Below, one piece after another: positions 24,401 to 32,570 of a stretch of DNA of 64,000 nt. The notes under the pieces are model-generated. The model was given only the letters and a program-made list of their open reading frames with translations, was not told where the DNA came from and ran no database searches. The DNA comes from Apricaphanius iberus (lineage: Eukaryota; Chordata; Actinopteri; Cyprinodontiformes; Aphaniidae): positions 1 through 64,000 of the forward strand of contig JAPXFQ010002105.1 in assembly GCA_028564705.1 (NCBI GenBank), given 5' to 3'. Position 1 is the first letter of the stretch, and each line of letters opens with the position of its first letter. The position numbers and the translations under genes were made by a program.

Positions 24401-24853
24401 CTCATCTATGGTCACGAACGCTGGGTGGTGACCGAAAGAACGAGATCGCGGATACAGGCGGCTGAAATGAGTTTCCTCCGTAGGGTGGCTGGGCTCTCCC
24501 TTAGAGATAGGGTGAGAAGCTCGGTCATCCGGAGGGAGCTCAGAGTAGAGCCGCTGCTCCTCCACATCGAGAGGAGCCAGTTGAGGTGGCTCGGGCATCT
24601 AGTCAGGATGCCTCCTGGACGCCTCCCTGGTGAGGTGTTCCGGGCATGTCCCACCGGGAGGAGACCCAGGGGAAGACCCAGGACCCGTTGGAGAGATTAT
24701 GTCTCCCAGCTGGCCTGGGAACGCCTCGGGATTCCTCCCGAGGAGCTGGCCCAAGTGGCCGGGGAGAGGCAAGTCTGGGTCTCCTTGCTTAGGCTACTGC
24801 CCCCGCGACCCGACCCCGGATAAGCGGAGGAAGATGGATGGATGGATGGATGG
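21488..24853 (+). mobile_element. Rex3: Rex3 (RTE-clade) non-LTR retrotransposon, apparently full length
   Basis: Starts with CCCTCCCTGGCTGCCACCTT, contains one long endonuclease/RT frame, has almost no 3' UTR and ends in (GATG)n tail units (24833-24853), the Rex3 hallmark. TGGCAGACCGGGGTGGTGGT at 23477 matches a conserved RT segment of Rex3 as I remember it. The 12-bp duplication ATGTTCAGTGTT (21476-21487 and 24854-24865) marks the insertion; its first three bases could belong to the tail. GC content is far above the surroundings. Length and an intact frame suggest a young copy. Confidence 0.92.
21644..24823 (+). CDS. Rex3 endonuclease/reverse transcriptase polyprotein
   Basis: An uninterrupted frame runs from 21608 (a GTG) to the TAA at 24821-24823. 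The first ATG in frame is at 21644, giving 1059 residues, and is taken as the start. Residue positions below count from 21608. The N-terminus to about 105 is Gly/Arg/Pro-rich. An apurinic-type endonuclease covers about 107-346 ([16 protein letters not shown] near 243-250, [10 protein letters not shown] near 311, STDHYLV near 337). RT spans roughly 580-850, with D713 in [17 protein letters not shown] at 771-778 and FADD at 810-813. A basic C-terminal region follows ([11 protein letters not shown]). At the place of the usual catalytic Glu (L-x-ETH) it reads LASTH, which I believe is common in this fish family. The protein would nick target DNA and copy its own RNA in place. Confidence 0.92.
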   Translation: MMNKIDGSSVPSPGRGSPGPHSGARPGGGARWRAPGGRAFFHGARPGLARRGNMGPPSHELTTCGRGHRGRVPCKTGGGRRRGPWRSDPRLQKLALGTWNVTSLVGKEPELVCEAERFRLDIVGLASTHGSGSGTRLLERGWTLFHSGVAPGERRRAGVGILVAPHLGACTLGFTPVSERVASLRLRVGGRVLTIVCAYAPNSRSDYPPFLESLEGVLESAPSGDSLILLGDFNAHVGNDSETWRGVVGRYGPPDLNPSGVLLLDFCARHGLSITNTMFKHKGVHVCTWHQDTLGRGSMIDLVVVSSDLRPHVLDTRVKRGAELSTDHYLVVSWLRWWGKTPDRPGRPKRVVRVCWERLAESPVRRGFNSHLRQDFKHVPGEAGDIESEWAMFRASIVEAADRSCGRKVVGACRGGNPRTRWWTPAVRDAVKLKKESYRAFLACGTPEAADRYRQAKRSAARMVAEAKTRAWEEFGETMENDFRMASKRFWSTIRRLRGGKRSAANTVYSGGGVLLTSTRDVLGRWMEYFEDLLNPTDTPSCLEAESGDSGTDSPISGAEVAEVVKKLLGGKAPGVDEIRPEFLKALDVVGLCWLTRLCNIAWTSGAVPLDWQTGVVVPLFKKGDHRVCSNYRGITLLSLPGKVYSGVLERRVRRIVEPRIQEEQCGFRPGRGTLDQLYTLGRVLEGAWEFAQPVYMCFVDLEKAFDRVPRGVLWGVLREYGVPGPLIRAVRSLYDRCQSLVRIAGSKSDSFPVRVGLRQGCPLSPILFITFMDRISRCSQGVEGIRFGDLRIGSLLFADDVVLLASSERDLQLSLERFAAECEAAGMRISTSKSETMVLSRKRVGCSLRVGDEVLPQVEEFRYLGVLFTNEGKMEREIDGRIGRASAVMRALYRSVVVKRELSRKAKLSIYRSIYVPTLIYGHERWVVTERTRSRIQAAEMSFLRRVAGLSLRDRVRSSVIRRELRVEPLLLHIERSQLRWLGHLVRMPPGRLPGEVFRACPTGRRPRGRPRTRWRDYVSQLAWERLGIPPEELAQVAGERQVWVSLLRLLPPRPDPG

Positions 24854-25427
24854 ATGTTCAGTGTTGTGCCAGTTCATACTTAAAAAGAACTAGCTCAAAG
24901 TTCAGTTCACACAGATGATAATGAACTAGTTCATGTTCACAGTTCTTTAAAAAAATGAACTAAGTTCAAATATCTAAAAATGAATTAGTTCATGTTCATT
25001 TGTTAAATTCTTTTTAAGAATATTAGTCAATAAAACCTCTTTACTATCCATCACCAGCTGCAAATCCCTGCCACTCCAAAACTAATCAAAATTACTGTAC
25101 CAATAAAGAATCAGAGGCAAGAGACAAATAATGTTGAGATAGAGAATACATTTACCCCTTAAATAATGTGTAATCATGATATGGGAAAATATATAGATAT
25201 TGGAAAATGCAAGGTGCAGTCAAGGTATACTGTATGTTCAGTGAAACTTTTATTTAGCCAGCATGAACCAAATTTCCCAGGACTTAAAAAAGGTACATTC
25301 AGGTTCATGGGGAAAAGATTAGTCCACTGGCAAAAAAGTCCAGCATATTTTTAACGGCAGTAACTATGTAAACCAAACAGAATTAGTCATGTAGTGCAAT
25401 GTCAAATTAGCTTGGGCTTACCCTGCT

Positions 25428-25730
25428 CAATCTGCAATACTCAACCAACACAGTCTCTTCGTTAATGATTTCTTGCGTTCAGCATTCAGTCGCAGATATT
25501 TGCCAAGATAGCTCGGATGCTTTAACTCGATGTGTCGCTTCAAATTTGAGCTCGATGTGGCTGACGTACGTACTTGTTTGTTTAGTCCCGGTGGGGACAG
25601 TTTGCACAAAAACGTAAGGTTTTTTCCGTCTCAGTCTTCCTTTGTATGTACGAAAAAACTCTGCCAAGTGCTCTTCAAAACTGGCTTCAACAGTAGCTAA
25701 ATTTGAATCGGGTGAACTAGCACTAGCCAT
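25428..25730 (-). pseudogene. hAT transposase N-terminal fragment with BED zinc-finger remnant
   Basis: A minus-strand ATG at 25730 opens a short frame (MASASSPDSN, then LRRKKPYVFVQTVPTG). A frameshift near 25590-25600 moves into the frame reading TSATSSSNLKRHIELKHPSY. The two halves together give C..C then H....H spacing in a TSNLKRHIELKHP context, the BED zinc finger at the start of many hAT transposases. The catalytic RNase-H-like domain is absent. The fragment lies inside the 21481-25949 hAT element, oriented from its right end. Confidence 0.65.
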
Positions 25731-25957
25731 GCTGGACCATCAAGGTGGTTGCCGCAAGCAGTGTCATAAAACCTGACTTTTCAAATGAGCGTGAACATGA
25801 ACTGCGTGTGCTGCTGATTCCTGCCAGAGTGAGCGCCGCTCTCGTTCACGTTCATTGTATGAAAAGTGATTCGTTCAGTTCAGCGTTCACCAAAAATATG
25901 AACACGCTCAGTGAACGTCATTCATTGAACGTGTTCATGCACAACACTGGCCATGTT

Positions 25958-26559
25958 TCCTTCTGCAAAAACACCTTTACTGATCTTTTGAACAGGCAGT
26001 TAGATCACTATGTCCTAGTCCTCTATAAGACGTTTAATTGAAGAGCTCCAAAGACTAAACAAATCCCTTTCTCCTACCTGGACAGACCGACCAACCTGAT
26101 CTGAGACCCACCCAATCCGGGACGAGGGGGCCTGGCCTGAACTTTTCTCCATGAAAATAAGTGAAAGACCAGGAAAGTCTAAAGAGTCACACTCACCTGC
26201 ATGCTTTTTGCTGAACAGGTAACAACAATCACCGTAACTTTTTTTTTTTTCAAGCTAGCACCAGTTATCCACTAATATGTTGTGAAACTACCCTGTAATG
26301 AGTCAGTTTTACCATTGAGGTCATTCCGTCTAACAATACAATTTATTCATAAAAAAAAAAAACATCTTAATATCACAAACCTACAAAGTGCTGAGAACTT
26401 TTGCCATTCATAAATAGTGTTTTAAACATTTACCTATTGGTTTGCTGCCTGTGATAAAAGGTTTGATATACCATTTATTATTGTTGCACATTTGATTTTG
26501 CTGGAGGTTGAACGATCTGTATTAATAATTGCGCAATTGCAATTTTTGACCTTTATGGC
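25958..26559. other. Intron, nothing recognised
   Basis: No feature supported. T and A homopolymer tracts at 26240 and 26349. Confidence 0.35.
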
Positions 26560-26890
26560 CATCCGTTACTAAGGTCATCACTAACTAATAACCACTTGCT
26601 TGCAATGATTGAGGTATGTGGATCTGGATAATACTAAACTCCCCCTCCATGATGTACCTACCAGCCAGAGAAGCAGCTGCAGTGAATAATTGATATCTTT
26701 GAAATGTAGGACTGAGAAGTTCAGGAGATTATTTGTTCCTGCAGCCATAAGACTATTAAACAGAAACATCCAACATGTGTCCTAAATTATTTTATTATTA
26801 TTTATCTTTTTTTCTCCTCAATCTAATATGTATGTGTAAATATATGAGCACTTGACAAATTGAATTTGCCCTTTTTTGGAATAAATAAAG

Positions 26891-26921
<31 letters not shown>
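26560..26921 (+). mobile_element. Rex1/CR1-like LINE 3' end with (ATCT)n tail
   Basis: The sequence around 26720 (GGAGATTATTTGTTCCTGCAGCC, then AAGACTATTAAACAG) and the ending AAATTGAATTTGCCC...AATAAATAAAGT followed by (ATCT)n at 26891-26921 are characteristic of the last coding residues and 3' UTR of Rex1/CR1-type LINEs in fish. It is strongly 5'-truncated, with no catalytic domain. Confidence 0.55.
26891..26921. repeat. (ATCT)n microsatellite, LINE tail
   Basis: About eight TATC units directly after AATAAAG, consistent with a LINE 3' tail that expanded. Confidence 0.9.
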
Positions 26922-26923
<2 letters not shown>

Positions 26924-26930
26924 GTCTAAT

Positions 26931-29915
26931 TACATATTTTCCTTCAGTCTTCCTCCACTGCAAACATCCGTTACAGCATTAAACGAAAATCAAACAAGAA
27001 AACTCTCTTATTTTCTTATTTACAGTGAGTCTCAATTAATGTTCTGCTCCTTGAGAATGAAGCAGAATTTAAACTGAGGAAGCAACTATTGATAAATCAT
27101 GAACAGTAATCAAGCCCCCCAAGCTCTGGGTTATCTCTCAAAATGTACTCTACCTCAAAATACTTATTTATGTTTAACATTACTACTTCTTGTTCTACTT
27201 CTTTTTTTTTTTCTTTTGGCAGGCTTCATAAGATCACAGACTAACTCAAACTGATTTCATTAAGCTCCTGTCAAGAACTCTACTGAGTGGTGAAAATTAA
27301 AATATTCAAAGAGTACTGATTAGGCGAGATGGTCTGCTGAACAGTGTGTTCAGAACCACCAAACCATGGTTATTTTAATTAGAGGGATGCTGGTCTTCAC
27401 CACAGGGATCCTCGTGTCCCATAATGCAATATCTGCTTTCCGTTCGGGTTTTCCCTCAGCCTAAAATATGTACTGAACAAACTATACCTAACAAGCACAG
27501 AGTATTAAAAAACAAAACAAAATATTTCTTTAAAGAATTTACAATATTAAACTATTACCAGCAGAGCCATACTGACGGAACTGATTTATGACATTCTAGT
27601 TATCAGTATCACACAAGTGCTGAAACAATGCAGAGATCACATGTCATTTAGTCTTCCATACAATTACGTTGCAACATTTTTCAAAGAGGGGTAAAATTAG
27701 CCTCTGGAATATGGGATTACAGAGCTTCCACATAAAATGTAGGCTTAGCTGTGAGTAAAAACACTCCGGAAATCCAATTATACAGCCATTGACACATGAC
27801 ATCACATGTCCAGGCTCCCGCCCCCCAAGTTCTGGCTGAAGAGCAAGAAGACTCATCATCCAGCCAACATTGCTGTAAGTTGTCAAAAGATTGTGCCTAA
27901 TAGCAGGCAAAACAAAAGGGAAATAGAATCTAGTTGGTATAATTAAAATGTGAAGTGGTGTAGGCTGCACAAATAGGAAAGACAGAAAAGATAAATTTCA
28001 TAGGATTCCAGGTGTTGAAACACCCCAAAGGCAATGGGTAATAACCATGAAGAGAGTTTGACTGGATGATCCATCCAAATCGGAACTAAAGTCTCATGAT
28101 ATAATCTGCTCAGTTAATTTTACTAGAGGCATTATGAAGTTTAAATAAAAGGCAGCCTAAATATTTTTATAAGGTAATGTTATAGCCATCTAGAGATACT
28201 TTTAGGTCTTAATTCAGGGCTTTAAATTGACATTTTTAGCTTATAGTACTGGTGCTACAGAAGTTGACATATAATGTTAAATATTGGAAACTCATGATGT
28301 CACACTAACCCTAATCAGCCAATCAACTCATAACACCTGATCTCATTTGGCTCAGTGGGACTTTGTTGTGGTTTTCACAGAAAGGGTCATTGCTGAAGCT
28401 GTTCACAGAGTGCTGTATAGAAGAATATTCATTAAGAGTTGAGTGGAAGGACAAAGTATTGTAGCAAAAGATTCACCAGGAACAGAAATAACCACAGCCT
28501 TGAGAAGATTGTCAAGAAAAATCACATCAAGAATTTGAGGAGTTTTACAAGGGATGGACTGAGTCTGGAGTCGTTATCTGTAGGCCACAATCATCTAAAT
28601 TGCAATAATAATTTGAAATGTATTACAATGTTTAATGAATGTATGAGTTTCATTTTCTAAAACATGTGACAACAAATATTACACTTTTCACGATTTTCAA
28701 ATGTTTTTTTGAGCGCCATCTCTTTTTCCATTGGCAAGACACATCGCAGCGGTGCCAATAATACAAGAGGGCACAAACTTGTACATGAGGTTATACCATC
28801 TCTGCTACCCTTACAAAAGTACTAAATCATGGCTTATTTTCTTGCAACGAAACGATATATTCAACCAAAACTGGTGATGACTTAGCTCAACTAGAATCAT
28901 GGCTAAAATCTGAACAAGACCCTTGTAGAGTTTGCCTGTTTAACAACATGACATTAAATCTGTATATGTATCTGTTAAAGATACATATAGACAATGTTCT
29001 TTAGTACAGTTTTTAAATGAAACATTCTGCATCAGTTAATAATTTGATCACTTTAAAGTTAAACGTGCCTGCCTGTAAACGTTCAGTTTCTCCTAGGATC
29101 ACTTGGGAAAAAACAAAGCCTCTGACTTGAAAGAAGAAAACCAACATGGGACCTGTGTCATGCTGAATCAGCTCCAAGCTCATGTCAGGCCTACCAAAAA
29201 AGTGCCCAGGCAAACTACAAGAAGTATTAAAGGAAGGGGCTTTAAAAAATCTAAACTCAACATGGATTGGTGGCTTTAGAAGGTTTCAGAAAAAAAATCT
29301 GTGATAACCATGCATAAGACATAAAAAGATACCCTTTAATGAAAATAAGTATGCACCTTAAAAACAACATTATGAGTGAGCTTGTAATATAAGAGATTAT
29401 GGAACTCTAACTTTTTCATCCTTTCATGTTGCCATTTCGGTCTCTGCTACCTATATTAATACTCCAAACATCCAGAAACACAATCTACAAATGTGTTTAC
29501 AAATTTCTGCTGTTGAAAATCTTCTGTTTCTACAAGCCATTTGAAATAGTGCCCTATTGTGACGTCACACTAAGTGAAATTTCCATATAACCGTCCCTCA
29601 CCCATCAACCCTGCTCACCAATTCCAATGCCAATCTCACGTGTGGCAAACATACAACCTAGTAACTGGTGGGTGGGTGTGGTCTGCAACTGTTAATTTGC
29701 ATAAAATTGACAGAGCACTCTAAACGGCTCATTCTGAAAGGGACCGAAATGATCAAGTATTGAGCCAATGAGATCGGGGGATTTTGAGCAAACAACTTCA
29801 TTAACACGTTTCGCACAGACCACAGACCTAATATAACTTGTTTAAAAACAGGCATAATATGGCTCCTTTAAAACTGAACTTAGATGCCAAATTATGACCA
29901 ACCTATATTTTATCC
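26931..29915. other. Intron, mostly unassigned
   Basis: No exon found. 27793-27910 resembles 11880-11960, indicating a dispersed repeat. The end AGGCATAATATGGCTCCTTTAA at 29850-29874 resembles the terminus of the TTAA-flanked MITE at 60547-61305, but its partner end was not found. Confidence 0.4.
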
Positions 29916-29979
29916 GCTTCCCATTGTTTATCTCGAGGAAATTTCAATCCAACGCAACTGGACTTGATAATTTGTCTTG

Positions 29980-30019
29980 GAAGACGTTTCACCTCTTATC
30001 CAAGAGGCTTCATCAGTTC
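29980..30019 (-). ncRNA. Minimal hammerhead ribozyme motif in Penelope end (left)
   Basis: On the minus strand: GAA, then CTGATGA, then a stem II hairpin (CCTCTT, loop, AAGAGG), then GAAAC directly followed by GTC, then TTC. CUGAUGA and GAAA are the two invariant hammerhead core boxes. GUC is the cleavage triplet. GAA/UUC would form a 3-bp stem I. Stem III would be only AC/GU with no loop, and is self-complementary between two molecules. Minimal hammerheads that may act as dimers have been described in the terminal repeats of Penelope-like elements (Cervera and De la Pena). This matches that form. Confidence 0.8.
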
Positions 30020-30185
30020 ATGCTCGCCGCTGACCAGGCTGGGACTGGTCCAACTAACTGGTGTGGAGACTCAGCTATTTAACCTCTTGAACAAGAATCA
30101 TTATGTCATTGGATCCTTTGTGCTCCATGTCTTAACGACGGTCGTTGGCGTGTCGCCTATTGGTGGAGGTTAGGTTTCGGCTTCA

Positions 30186-31508
30186 TTAGTGCCCTATTGT
30201 GTTATAACGACAGTCATTGGAGTCACAGTTGTTTCTGTTATTAGAGGCTAATTTGTTGAGTCTCCTAGGGAGGGATGAAAGTGCAGCATTGTAAATTGGA
30301 GATAGGTGATGTCTCAGGCCTCCTCCTCTGTTTAGCGATGGTTTCTCTACTTTTACATAGATGGCTTCTTTTACTCCTCTTTCAAACCATCTGTCCTCTC
30401 TGTCTAATATCTGGACATTGCTGTCCTCAAAGGAGTGGGCTTTCTCCTTGAGATGTAAATGAACAGCAGAGTCCATGCCTGAGGAGTTAGCTCTCCTGTG
30501 TTGGGCCATGCGTTTGTACAGTGGTTGTTTGGTTTCACCAATGTAGAGGTCCTTGCATTCTTCATTGCATTGGATTGCATACACCAGGTTGCTTTTGTGT
30601 GTGTGTGGTGTTCTGTCCTTGGGATGTACTAGTCTCTGTCTGAGTGTGTTGCTGGGTTTGAAATACACAGGGATACTGTGTTTGTTAAAAATCCTCCTGA
30701 GTTTTTCAGAAATCCCAGACACATATGGAATGACTACATTGTTTCGTTTGTTTTCTTTTTCTTTTTCAACCACTTTGTTGGCTTTCCTTCTGGAATTAGC
30801 TGCAGTTTTCACAAAAGTCCAGCTGGGGTAACCACAAGTTGTGAGGGTGTCTCTCACGTGCTTGCGTTCTTCCCCTTGGGCCTGTGAGCTGGTGGGTATG
30901 TTATCAGCTCTGTGTTGCAGGGTCCTGATAACACTAAGCTTGTGTTCCAGTGGGTGGTGTGAGTCAAAAAGTAGGTATTGGTCTGTGTGTGGGGGTTTTC
31001 TGTATACCCCAATGTGGAGCCTTCTGTCCTTTCTCCTCTGGACGACACAATCTAAAAAGGGCAAACCATTGTCCTTGACATCCTCTCTGGTGTATTTCAT
31101 GTTTCTGTCCACTGAGTTTATGTGTTCAGTAATGGCTTGCACCTCTTTGGTTTTGATTTTAACCCATGTGTCATCTACGTATCTGAACCAGTGGCTAGGT
31201 GTTATTCCTTCAAAGGAGTTCAAAGCTCTGCACTCTACCTCCTCCATGTATAAATTTGCCACAATTGGAGAAACTGGTGAGCCCATGGCACAGCCGTGTT
31301 TCTGTCTATAAAACTTGCCATTGAACTGGAAATATGTGGTATTCAGGCATAATTCCAGGAGTTGGCAAATGTGTTCTGGTTTGAGTTTTGTTCTGTTTTG
31401 GAGGGAGTTGTCATGTGTAAGTCGTTCTCTTACTGTGACCAAAGCCTCCATGGTAGGAATACAGGAATAGAAAATACAATAGAAAATAGCTGAGTCTCCA
31501 CACCAGTT
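30186..31508 (-). CDS. Penelope-like reverse transcriptase / GIY-YIG endonuclease, N-terminally truncated
   Basis: About 440 codons are open on the minus strand from the copia border to the stop at 30186. Nine further codons upstream belong to the copia LTR and are not part of this protein. RT motifs seen are HGCAMGSPVSP with IVANLYMEEVE (motif B region), RYVDDTW (catalytic Asp pair) and GLPFLDC. The C-terminal GIY-YIG-type nuclease shows NLVYAIQC, DLYIGETKQPLYKRMAQH and FERGVKEAIYVKVEKPSLN, with catalytic Arg and Glu candidates. In this family the RT is related to telomerase RT and the nuclease prepares the target site. The fingers part of RT (motifs 1-A) is absent, so the copy is presumably dead although the remaining frame has no stop. 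Confidence 0.88.
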   Translation of the reverse strand, partial: NWCGDSAIFYCIFYSCIPTMEALVTVRERLTHDNSLQNRTKLKPEHICQLLELCLNTTYFQFNGKFYRQKHGCAMGSPVSPIVANLYMEEVECRALNSFEGITPSHWFRYVDDTWVKIKTKEVQAITEHINSVDRNMKYTREDVKDNGLPFLDCVVQRRKDRRLHIGVYRKPPHTDQYLLFDSHHPLEHKLSVIRTLQHRADNIPTSSQAQGEERKHVRDTLTTCGYPSWTFVKTAANSRRKANKVVEKEKENKRNNVVIPYVSGISEKLRRIFNKHSIPVYFKPSNTLRQRLVHPKDRTPHTHKSNLVYAIQCNEECKDLYIGETKQPLYKRMAQHRRANSSGMDSAVHLHLKEKAHSFEDSNVQILDREDRWFERGVKEAIYVKVEKPSLNRGGGLRHHLSPIYNAALSSLPRRLNKLASNNRNNCDSNDCRYNTIGH

Positions 31509-31645
31509 TGTTACCAGTGTGCTCTCAATGTGCATTATGTTTTGTTAAAGTCACAAATGTGTATTTTGTTCCTTTTTATTTTCTTTATTGATTTATTATT
31601 ATTAATGAAATGGCACGTGACGAGTAATGTGGGTGTGTACATTCG
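31509..31645 (+). repeat. Copia LTR A, first 137 bp only
   Basis: Begins TGTTACCAGTGTGCTC like the 3' LTR and stops after GTGTGTACATTCG, where it joins internal sequence (CTGTCACAAT) that normally lies about 630 bp upstream of the next LTR. An internal deletion removed the rest of the LTR, gag and most of pol. Confidence 0.88.
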
Positions 31646-32234
31646 CTGTCACAATATTTCACAGAGCCAACTGTTGAGCAATGGTCCACAGTTAAACATG
31701 TATTGAGATACCTTAAAGGTACACTTGACAAAGAGCTGTGTTACAGAAAATGTAGTGAGACACTGGGAATAAGAGCATACAGTGATGCAGACTGGGCGGC
31801 TAGTAATGATAGACGTAGTACAGCTGGCTACTGTGTAAGTCTAACTGAATGTGGAGCTTTAAATTCATGGAAAACAAAGAAACAGCCAACTGTTGCACTG
31901 TCTACCTGTGAGGCAGAATATATAGCCTTAGCCAAACCATACAGGAGTGTCTACCTACCTTAAACAGCTGTTGGAAAATATTGATACATGTCAGTACTCA
32001 CCACCTATAGTATATGAAGATAACCAAGGTACGATCGCCTTAGCAAAGAATCCCGTGAGCAGGCAAAGATGCAAACATGTAGACATCAAGTATCATTTTA
32101 TCAGGTCTTCTGTAAATAATGGTGACATTACATTGGTGTATTGTCCCACTAATAAGATGGTGGCAGATGTTTTGACAAAGCCTGCAACTAAGTGTAAATT
32201 GATTAATTTTGATGCATTTATTTTTGGAGAATGA
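31646..32234 (+). pseudogene. Copia RNase H fragment, duplicate of 36040-36627
   Basis: Encodes the RNase H end of pol: RAYSDADWAASNDRR and STCEAEYIALA, then VYEDNQGTIALAKNP and ADVLTKPATKCK to the same IFGE stop as the downstream copy. It differs at roughly a dozen positions from 36040-36627. A small rearrangement (ACCATACAGGAGTGTCTACC) breaks the frame near 31937-31963, so the two halves are in different frames. It is the surviving 3' part of the first unit in the array. Confidence 0.88.
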
Positions 32235-32277
32235 TGTGACATATTCTATGTTAACAATGTGAGAGCAAGTGGGGGTT

Positions 32278-32512
32278 TGTCCAGTGTGCTCTCAATGTGC
32301 ATTATGTTTTGTTAAAGTCACAAATGTGTATTTTGTTCTTTTTTATCTTTCTTTATTTGATTTATTATTATTAATGAAATGGCACCTGACGAGTAATGTG
32401 GGTGTGTACATTCGTGATTGGTCGACTAATAAAAATCACCTTGAGTGAGCACAGCTGTTGCTGCTGTGTGAGATGCAAAGTCAGATACGTTGTTGCGTTT
32501 ACTCTGTGAACA
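32278..32512 (+). repeat. Copia LTR B (shared middle LTR)
   Basis: 235 bp starting TGTCCAGTGTGCTC and ending ACTCTGTGAACA, with TG...CA ends. Relative to LTR C it lacks TA near the start and has a few substitutions. AATAAAAATCACC near 32429 may supply the polyadenylation signal. Confidence 0.88.
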
Positions 32513-32528
32513 GGTTATGGGCCCAGTA
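32513..32528 (+). other. Copia primer-binding site (initiator tRNA-Met anticodon region)
   Basis: GGTTATGGGCCCAG immediately after LTR B is complementary to the anticodon stem-loop of eukaryotic initiator tRNA-Met (CUGGGCCCAUAACC), not to the tRNA 3' end. Drosophila copia is primed by a half-tRNA cut in the anticodon loop. The match implies the same mechanism here. Confidence 0.8.
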
Positions 32529-32570
32529 AGACAAAGTCAATCGTTTGTTTTAGCGTGTTGAAGTTGAGCC

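Larger units (their letters stand above)
21481..25949. mobile_element. hAT transposon, deleted, split by Rex3 in its terminal repeat
   Basis: The outer 8-bp duplication GCCATGTT occurs at 21473-21480 and 25950-25957. The left terminus begins CAGTGTT at 21481, is interrupted by Rex3, and is read again complete as CAGTGTTGTGCCAGTTCAT at 24859. The right terminus is, inverted, CAGTGTTGTGCATGAACACG. Without Rex3 the element is about 1.09 kb. It has many GTTCA/TGAAC words near both ends, typical of teleost hAT elements, and carries only a stub of transposase sequence, so it is non-autonomous. Confidence 0.88.

Noticed and set aside
21616..24893. Many long open frames on the minus strand and in other plus frames across the Rex3 element
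   Set aside because: They are shadows of the GC-rich Rex3 coding frame, which has few stop codons in any frame. None shows a domain.
30553..31311. Plus-strand open frames of 69-156 codons opposite the Penelope frame
   Set aside because: Antisense shadows of the Penelope RT-nuclease. Composition and motifs fit only the minus strand.
31509..31535. Nine-residue start of the Penelope frame (MHIESTLVT)
   Set aside because: These codons are copia LTR sequence read in reverse; the true Penelope sequence begins at 31508.
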